Assembly (NCBI RefSeq): GCF_003473485.1
Contig: NC_053049.1
Span: 6,758,001 to 6,822,000 of the forward strand
DNA from: Medicago truncatula
Lineage: Eukaryota > Streptophyta > Magnoliopsida > Fabales > Fabaceae
DNA length: 64,000 bases
Direction of reading: 5' to 3'
Shown: one piece after another, positions 57,002 through 64,000 of the stretch
Position numbering within the stretch: position 1 is the first letter of the stretch
How the letters are laid out: every line of letters begins with the position of its first letter
Program-made: the position numbers and the translations under genes
The notes under the pieces: generated by a model
What the model saw: the letters and a program-made list of their open reading frames with translations, nothing else
Databases searched by the model: none
What the model was told of the DNA's origin: nothing

Positions 57002-60000
57002 TTATCCGACTGACCCCTCAAGCTTCAAGCTCATGAGTTGGTTCACCTCAGAGCCAAATTCATCAGGAAGCTCATTGAAGACATCACGGCAAAATCCAGA
57101 TATCATAGCAGCCATTGCTTTTTCATAGTCTATTCCTCTCTGTTGAAAGTAAAATAACTGATCTTCACCAATTTTCGACGTACTAGCCTCATGCTCAATT
57201 CTTGCTGTTGGATTTTTCACCTAGAAAACAATTTCAATTTCATGAGCAGAAGTCTTGAGGCAAGTTTCTTGACATTGCAGAATAGAAAAAAGGGTGAAAA
57301 TAAGAAGGAAACAAATAGGAAGTAGTAGGAGTTAACTTGGGTATGGAAACTGTGCACAATAATGCTATCAAATAAACAAAGAACTAAATCCATATCAACA
57401 ATGAACTATTTTTTGTCTCAACCAAACACTGCAAGAGTTTTAGCCTCCTGTAAACAAAATAAAACACACACTTCTTGAAGCTATATGTATACACACACCA
57501 AAGTTGTGTTCAATCAATATAGAAAATGGGGTCATGTAAATCAGGACCAACACCTAACATCAAATAGTTGCAGGATACACCAACAATTTCTAGTGTTCTT
57601 CCGCCATTAATTTGATCTAGACCACATGTATTAGTTGAAAAAGTACTGATTTTGTGCAACAGAACAACCATATAGTGCTTAAATCATAGCTATATAATTG
57701 GCCACAACAATTTTTTTTTTAAACAGCATATTCATTAATAGCCACGCACCAGAAGTGCAAAACGGCGAGGAAATACAAAGATGCCAAAACAAACAAACCA
57801 AAAACTGATGGCAGGAAACCGCACACCAGCATGGAAAATCAGTCCAGCAAACATAAAAAGCCTAGAAAACAAACACACAGGCACCAAAACACGGCAGACC
57901 CATCGCAGAAACTCCCAAGCAGCCAAAAACAGAACAAGCAGAACAGGTTCTGCATCTGATACCGCAACCAAAACAGAAACACACCCCCATCTCGCCTCAT
58001 ACACGGTTAAGGCATTCTCTAGGATTCCATGTTATGCTTGATACAAGGCATGAACATCTGTATGATTTGTAACTTAATATAATCAAGGTTAAATGACTTG
58101 ACTATTTTAGTTAAACTCCTTTTGTTAATTTATCAAACACATTCAAGACTAACTTTCTATATCAATATTACTGTGAGGATTTCTTCCATAACTTCAAATT
58201 GGTCAAGTAAATGTTCAAACCTTTATATCTGTCTCCCCTTTCAACTAGAAACCACAAATACAACGCGACATGCAAATACAATGACATAGGTAAGAAGATA
58301 GAACAAAACATATAACTATAAAACATAACACATGAAATTCATATAGAAACTCCAATCTTAGAAAATATATACAAAGTGTCTATGAAGTATGCACAAATAC
58401 AGCCTACATATTTTGAAATTCCCATGCTTCCTTATCGCCATCTTTTAAACTTATCAATCAGTATACCATAAGTATTAACTAAAAGCATTAACGAGTAACC
58501 ATGAAAATCACTAACACAGTGTAAATATGAAATTATCAACTAAAGTTGAAAGCAAAACAGGAAGAAAAAAAATGTTACCTGAATGTAAGGATAGGTATTG
58601 GCAGCAGCACTATCACCAATAAGCATGGAATCACACTGCGAAGAGTTTTTCGCATTCTCCGCCTTAGACTGAACCTGAACAAGTCCTCTATAACAATTCC
58701 TTGAATGTCCAGCAGAAATACCCTTTGATATAATCCGACTCTTTGTATTCTTCCCTTTATGTATCATCTTAGTCCCCGTATCCGCCTGCTGATAATTATT
58801 CGTCAAAGCAACAGAATAAAACTCACCAACACTCTCATCTCCCTCCAAAACCACGCTCGGATACTTCCAAGTAATCGCGGACCCAGTTTCCACCTGGGTC
58901 CACGATATCTTGGACTTCTTACCAGCACACAATCCTCTCTTGGTCACAAAATTATAAATCCCACCTTTCCCATTCTCATCACCCGCGTACCAATTCTGCA
59001 CCGTGGAATACTTAATCTCCGCCCCCTCTCCGCAGTACAACTCAACAACTGCCGCATGAAGCTGATTTTTATCATAAGAAGGTGCGGTACACCCTTCCAA
59101 ATACTCCACCATACTCCTATCATCAGCCACAATCAAAGTCCTCTCAAATTGCCCCGTCTCCAAGGCATTAATCCTAAAATACGTGGATATCTGCATGGGA
59201 CACTTAACACCCTTGGGTATATAAACAAACGACCCGTCACTAAAAACAGCGGCATTCAAAGCAGCGTAATAATTGTCGTCACTAGGAACAACTTTCCCTA
59301 AATAAGTCCTAACCAAATCAGGATACTCCTTAACGGCATCGGAAATGGAACAAAATATAACACCAGCCTTCTCAAGAGTTTTCCTATGAGTAGTTGCAAT
59401 AGAAACACTGTCTAAAACAGCATCCACGGCAACATTTGCTAGACGATTCTGTTCGTTTAACGGTACACCAAGCTTATCGAAGTATCTCAAAAGCTCAGGA
59501 TCAGCTTCTTCTAAGCTATTAATCTCGGGTTTGTTCTTAGGAGCTGAATAATAGCATATATCTTGAAAATCTATAGTTGGGTACGTGTTATCTGACCAAT
59601 TTGGTTCTTTCATTTTGGCGAATTTCTCAAAGGCGTTTAATCGAAAATTGAGCATCCAATGAGGTTCGGATTTTAGAGCTGAGATTAAATGAATGGTTTG
59701 TGTTGAAAGACCTTTTGGGATTGTGACAGAATCAATATCGATGTTGAAACCGAATTTCTTGTCGTAATCACGGTTACGGAGAATTTCACGGATTTTGTCA
59801 TCGGTGGATGAAGAAGTTGGAGAATCATAACTAACGTCGGAACGGATTTGAACGGTGGTTTTGGATAAGGGTGATTTGTGTTTGGGGGTATTTGAGATTG
59901 GGAGGAAGTGGGTTTGATGGAGAAGTGGTTTTTTAGAGAAGCTGGTTTGAGTAGGTTGTGAGTGTAAGGAAGAAACGTTGCCGTTGAGAAGAGAAGCCAT
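57002..60000 (-). CDS. SUFB/ABCI8: Plastid SufB Fe-S cluster scaffold (ABCI8), two exons, 546 aa
   Basis: Exon 1 is 60000-58579 (474 codons) and exon 2 is 57220-57002 (72 codons plus stop). The intron of 1358 bases has GT (58578) and AG (57221) and joins ANTYPYIQ to [14 protein letters not shown]. SufB is the core scaffold of the chloroplast SUF Fe-S assembly complex SufBC2D, working with SufC (ABCI6) and SufD (ABCI7). The N-terminal 45-50 residues are Ser/Thr-rich without acidic residues, as in stromal transit peptides. Family blocks are complete: [128 protein letters not shown] and [12 protein letters not shown]. The Cys in QCDSML corresponds to the essential C-terminal cysteine of E. coli SufB. 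The C-terminus SLKLEGSVG is typical. Confidence 0.96.
57711..58045 (-). mobile_element. 5'-truncated LINE 3' end in the SufB intron
   Basis: On the minus strand, G/T-rich 3'-UTR-like sequence with TGGTTTGTTTGTTTTGGCAT and CTATTAATGAATATGCTG runs into a poly-A of about ten (57711-57720 as T on the plus strand). This is the typical tail of plant L1-type elements. It is inserted in the same orientation as the host gene. The open frame inside it (57735-58004) does not resemble a protein. Confidence 0.7.
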
Positions 60001-60430
60001 AGAGGAAATTGGTTTGGTGGAGTATGCAAAGTGATTATGTGGTGTGTTTAATAATGGTTGTGTATAAGTTCAGCCCTTCTTATCGTGTCGTGTGTGTCAC
60101 ACAAGTACGTATTAGTTTGTGTGGGGACCCACCCGTTTTGGCTAAAAATGGCTCTGAGGAAAAGAATCAAATCAAATCAAATAACATACCTCCAGAACCT
60201 GTTGTTATTGTTAACGCACTAAAGATTGAATCTTCACTATTGGGTAAGCAATATATTCGATTTTGATCTCTCTAATTAATCTGGGTCGGCTCGTTACCTC
60301 TACCATTTTCGAAATTTGCCTACAACAAATTGAATTTTTGGAGTTGAAATGAAACAGAGCTAAATCGGAGAATTTGCAGTTAAACTATCTCCGACGAGTA
60401 TATAAACTTATTCTTTCTTGTAATATACAG
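60001..60430 (-). promoter_or_regulatory. SufB upstream region
   Basis: Presumed promoter and leader of SufB by position. No TATA box of good form could be fixed. No other feature is seen. Confidence 0.4.
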
Positions 60431-60446
60431 GGTGATATTTTAAAAA

Positions 60447-61641
60447 GGAGGAAATATGCAATTACCCTCTCAAATTATAAGTTTTCTTTTTGAAATTAAC
60501 AAAACTTCAATTATCCTTTGAAATTGCACAAGGTTAATTAATTTACTCCCTCCGTCAAATTATTATGTTAGTCAACATGACGTTTTCAAATATTTCCTGA
60601 AGTTTTGCACTTATGTTCAAAATGAACTTAAAAATTTATATTATTTTTTCTTATCTTTAAAAGTGACTGCATTATCAATTTATCACTGAATTGTGGAGCA
60701 TGTTAGCTAAATTTTGACGGTATACAATCATATATGTTCCATGAAACGATCAAACATTAACTATGTATTAGAGGCACTTACATTATTGTTTGTTTACAGA
60801 CAAAAATTATTAGGAACTCTGTCATTTTAAATACATATGTTTTTTCTGAGAATATATGCGTGGTGGAAATATGTATGACTTTCTGCATATTCAAAACGTT
60901 GTGCTTACTCTTCCTTATTTGCATCAAAACAACATTATACATAGAGACTTCAAAACTGTTAATCTTTTGATGGATTAGAAAGGGGTAAGTGACTATTAAT
61001 TTATCATTTCTTTTGATTTTACAAGTTCTTGTTCTTAGGTAATGCTTTCAAATCATACTATAACAATATAAACCACTCTAAAACTCTAGTTGTGTATATT
61101 ATGGCATGCTAGCGTATTGTACACTAAAGCTCATGTTGAGTGGAAGGCAAATCATTAGAAGTGCAAAACAATTTCATATTGATTGAACCGAAAAATGATA
61201 CATAATTTTCTTAGTTTATAGGAATTCATGCTTTGTCAATAATTGGCCACCTTAATAAAAAATCAGGAACTAAAAGTAACTTGATTTATGAAGATTTACG
61301 GTGAATAACATATGAACTTATGTCTATGTGAACATCGTTCAAAAATTTATCAAACAGGTAGTGAAAGTTTTGCACTTATGCTCCACAATAATGCAGTCAT
61401 TTTGAAAGATAAGAAGAAAAAAAATATATATATATATTCAAGTTTATGAGACATTTTGCACATAAGTCAAAAACTTTAAGGGGATATTTGCAAAATGTCA
61501 TGTTGGCTAACAGTAAAATTTGACGGAGGGGGTAAATTGATTAACGTTGTGCAATTTCACGAGGGTAATTGAAGTTTTGTTAATTTCAAGGGATAATTGA
61601 TGAAACTTACAATTTCAGGGGAGGTAATTGCCTATTTACTC
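60447..61641. mobile_element. 1195-bp fold-back (MULE-type) element, 9-bp TSD
   Basis: Arms of about 270 bases run inward from GGAGGAAATATGCAATTACC and from the right end (complement GAGTAAATAGGCAATTACC). Both contain CTCCCTCCGTCAAA / TTTGACGGAGGG words and GTTTTGCACTTATG. It is flanked by TTTTAAAAA at 60438-60446 and 61642-61650. The centre (60730-61360) has no coding region. It lies upstream of SufB. Confidence 0.85.
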
Positions 61642-61689
61642 TTTTAAAAAGATTAATATAGATAAATATCCATAAGGAGAAGGACACGT

Positions 61690-62335
61690 AGACCGCTCTT
61701 AATGTGTATACAAAGATGGCAAAAAAAAAAAAAAAAAAACATTCGTGGATATGCATGGATAAAATCCTTCAAGGATACAGAACGGATATCTTAATGGATA
61801 TCCATGGATAAAATAAACATATAATTTAACTACCCGTTAATTAATTGATACATATGCAGATTTAATGGTATCCGCACTCGCACTCGCATATATCCATACC
61901 CGCTATTAAACCGAGTAAGTTAAATTAAATAACTTTAATACATTTCAACTTTCTAAGCAAAAAGTATCGGTAGTGTGAGTATTATTAGTTATTACACTGT
62001 TCAAATCTGTATTATGCTCCTTTAAAAGGAAGTGAAAGTGATCGGAATTGTTAAAGCAAGAAGTTTTGTTTTTGTTGAATATGATGAGCTTTATTTATGC
62101 TTTTGTTAAATCAAAAAACATTATTTTTATTAAATGTAAGGAACTTTATTTATATTTTTGTTTGGTCAATGATCTTTGTTGTAATTGTAATGTATGAATA
62201 TTATGTTTCGCTAATAAGAAACGAAAATGCATGTGATATGCATAGAGAATGAATTTCATATTTATCCAACATAGCAGACACGGATATTACATTATCCGCA
62301 TCCATGGATATATATTTACATCCCTAGAGAAAAGG
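61690..62335. mobile_element. hAT-like element with GGATATCC-type words
   Basis: The left part has AAGATGGCAAAAAAAA followed by GGATATGCATGGATA and TGGATATCCATGGATA. The right part has ATTATCCGCATCCATGGATA and ends TTTACATCCCTAGAG. Inverted repeat words and a TAGGGATG-type end suggest a hAT family element. The left terminus is weak. Confidence 0.4.
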
Positions 62336-62361
62336 TCAATGCATTCACAAGATAGAGATAC

Positions 62362-64000
62362 AAAATTCTAACAATCTTTGTTCAGAAAAATGAAAATATC
62401 ATTAACTGAAATGGCGGTAAATTTGACTAAATCACGATGATTTTGTAAAATCTACATTAAGGTGCTTCAACAAAATCATGGTGACAGCCATGATTTGTGT
62501 AAATTATGCTCTTGTTTTTCTCTCATCTTGTCTCAATTTTTTTTCTGTTTGGACTAGTTACCGGAACTGCTTGATCAATATAAGTCACTGCAGGTTTATA
62601 TATAAATGAAAGTTTTTTTTATCTCTAACACATTACATTTTAAACCCCAATTGAAATCATGCATATGATTCATGCTAATTTGATAGTTTCTTTTGATAAT
62701 CATGTGCCACGCTGGTTTAAAAGATAGACAGCTATTAGTTTTCAAATAAAAATAGCATCAAGTAGCTTTAGTAACTCTGAAACCTAAGAATCTTGTGAAT
62801 TTCAATATTGTGTAGCTTTGGTTTTTCAACTTGAAACTTGTCTACCGGTGGGGCTACCAACATGATGAGTGTGTGCACCATGGGAGTTAGGTTAGGCCAC
62901 TGCTAAATATAAAAAAATGAAACTATAGTAAGTAACTTTTTTTTTTAGGGGATATAGTAAGTAACTTATTATCCCAAAAAAATACATAGTAGCCCTATTG
63001 TTTTTATTTTACAAATGACTTTGTTCTCAATATGGTATATTGATCAGACTAAAATAATTGTTTTCTTGATGTTTAGGACAACAATTTTATATTAACAAAA
63101 CTCGGCCAATAAATCAGAATTCTTTTCATACATGTGCAGTCTTTAATAGTGCTTAAATGAATTAATGTTTTGCTCTAATCCTTGTTCATTTTGGATAAGA
63201 TTCCACTTCTGACTTAGTCTTGATTTTTGCATCTTATAAGTTTTGGCATATAATAAAGTGACAGATTCTATATAAAAGAGAGTAACCATGGCTTGCAAGT
63301 TACAACTTAACTAGTGGAAGGCTTGAAGCACAGTGCACATGTTATTGTCTTTCAATGTATACTATAATGTGATCCACTCACTCCAGGTTGGTCAGATAGT
63401 GTATGCAGTAACTCAATATCCCAACATTTCGGATCCGGTTGACGGAGGTCTCACATGCGAAGCTGGTCGATTTCTGGATTCATGTTTAAAGCAGTAGGGA
63501 TCATTGCACCTTGCAACAATGAAGGTTCATTGTAGAACTTTAGTAACATATGCAGAGGTCTAGTTCTAATTTTAGCTCAAAGACAATAATTTTGTTCAGA
63601 TGAAGGTTAGAAAAACCGCAAATCATGAGATTTTTTGAAATGGAATACATACCATTTGCACTTGATACATAAAGAATAAAAATGAAGATACACGAACTTG
63701 GATTTGTTGCAGTAAAAACAAACCAACATATGAAGATTGGATTGCTCATTTCAATATCAATAGATCAGATGCAAAACATAAACTCAAATTTTGTTCTGAT
63801 TTAATGACAGCCATATTTTGGCTGCATGTCTTATGAATGTTCATTGAAGAGGTTGCTGACTTGATTTCTCCATCAATGTGGCCAAACACTCTTTCCAATC
63901 TGGAATTTTATTTTCCCCATTGGCCACTTCAAATATGAGTCCAGTTTGTGGGACAAACTCCAGTGCTTTTACACATACGAACGCCACATCTTCTTTGCTA
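62362..64000. repeat. Copy B of the carrier/SDR segmental duplication
   Basis: Collinear with 50707-53300 apart from two losses of roughly 510 and 520 bases (A 51139-51647 and 52141-52663 are missing in B). It begins with a 50-base piece of the unit end (matching 56053-56105). Only carrier 3' UTR, not carrier coding sequence, is present. Confidence 0.85.
63841..64000 (-). CDS. SDR-like gene copy B, last exon (partial)
   Basis: This encodes the C-terminal end of the same Rossmann-type protein as copy A: SKEDVAFVCVKALEFVPQTG, then LIFEVANGENKIPDWKECLA and a terminus SSQQPLQ where copy A has SSQPPLQ. The frame is open throughout the visible part, and substitutions relative to copy A are few. 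The window cuts the exon at its upstream end, so integrity of the whole gene is unknown. It could be the functional copy. Confidence 0.75.
   Translation of the reverse strand, partial: SKEDVAFVCVKALEFVPQTGLIFEVANGENKIPDWKECLATLMEKSSQQPLQ

Noticed and set aside
58759..59301. 180-codon plus-strand open frame
   Set aside because: It lies wholly opposite the well-conserved SufB exon 1 and is an antisense shadow.

Overview
The window is nuclear DNA of a flowering plant, most likely a legume of the Medicago/pea/clover group. The evidence is AT-rich intergenic DNA, GT-AG introns, a plastid-targeted SufB gene, and dense plant-type transposons (CACTA, MULE fold-back, L1-type LINE, tRNA-derived SINE, Copia and Gypsy-like LTRs). 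The legume assignment is an inference from repeat style, not from a database search. Only five or six loci look like real or recently real host genes.

Left and centre (about 1-41.7 kb) hold a small family of PGG-domain four-helix membrane proteins: PGG1 (2815-3642, +), PGG2 (26934-27632, +, start codon lost), PGG3 (32266-33015, +) and a broken minus-strand member PGG4 (about 41.05-41.66 kb). The three plus-strand copies share a short 5' UTR exon followed by an intron just upstream of the coding region. The first 95 bases resemble the 3' flank of PGG2, so another copy probably lies just left of the window.

Between these genes are nested transposons. A Copia gag/LTR remnant lies at 4.5-5.3 kb. 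A solo LTR of about 4.3 kb (7768-12072) carries two small CACTA elements and a 942-bp fold-back element. A large inverted duplication pairs 12.2-24.0 kb with 42.2-47.1 kb, and both arms hold a ribosomal protein L34e pseudogene and pieces of an L1-like LINE. The left arm has gained a 4.7-kb CACTA element (18035-22735) that carries spliced fragments of an alpha-amylase gene and a serine hydroxymethyltransferase gene beside degenerate transposase segments. The right arm keeps the exact empty site with one copy of the TAA target.

The right third (48.9-64 kb) is genic: a mitochondrial carrier of the SLC25A44-like type (49548-50606, +), a disrupted NAD(P)-binding Rossmann/SDR-like gene (53133-55738, -), and the plastid Fe-S scaffold gene SufB/ABCI8 (57002-60000, -, two exons, a LINE 3' end in its intron). 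The block from the carrier 3' UTR through the SDR-like gene is duplicated again at 62.4-64.0 kb, where the window ends inside the last exon of a second SDR-like copy.

The most notable items are the multi-gene-capturing CACTA element with its empty site, the three MULE-type fold-back elements with 9-bp target duplications, and the pattern of decay among the PGG and SDR-like copies.
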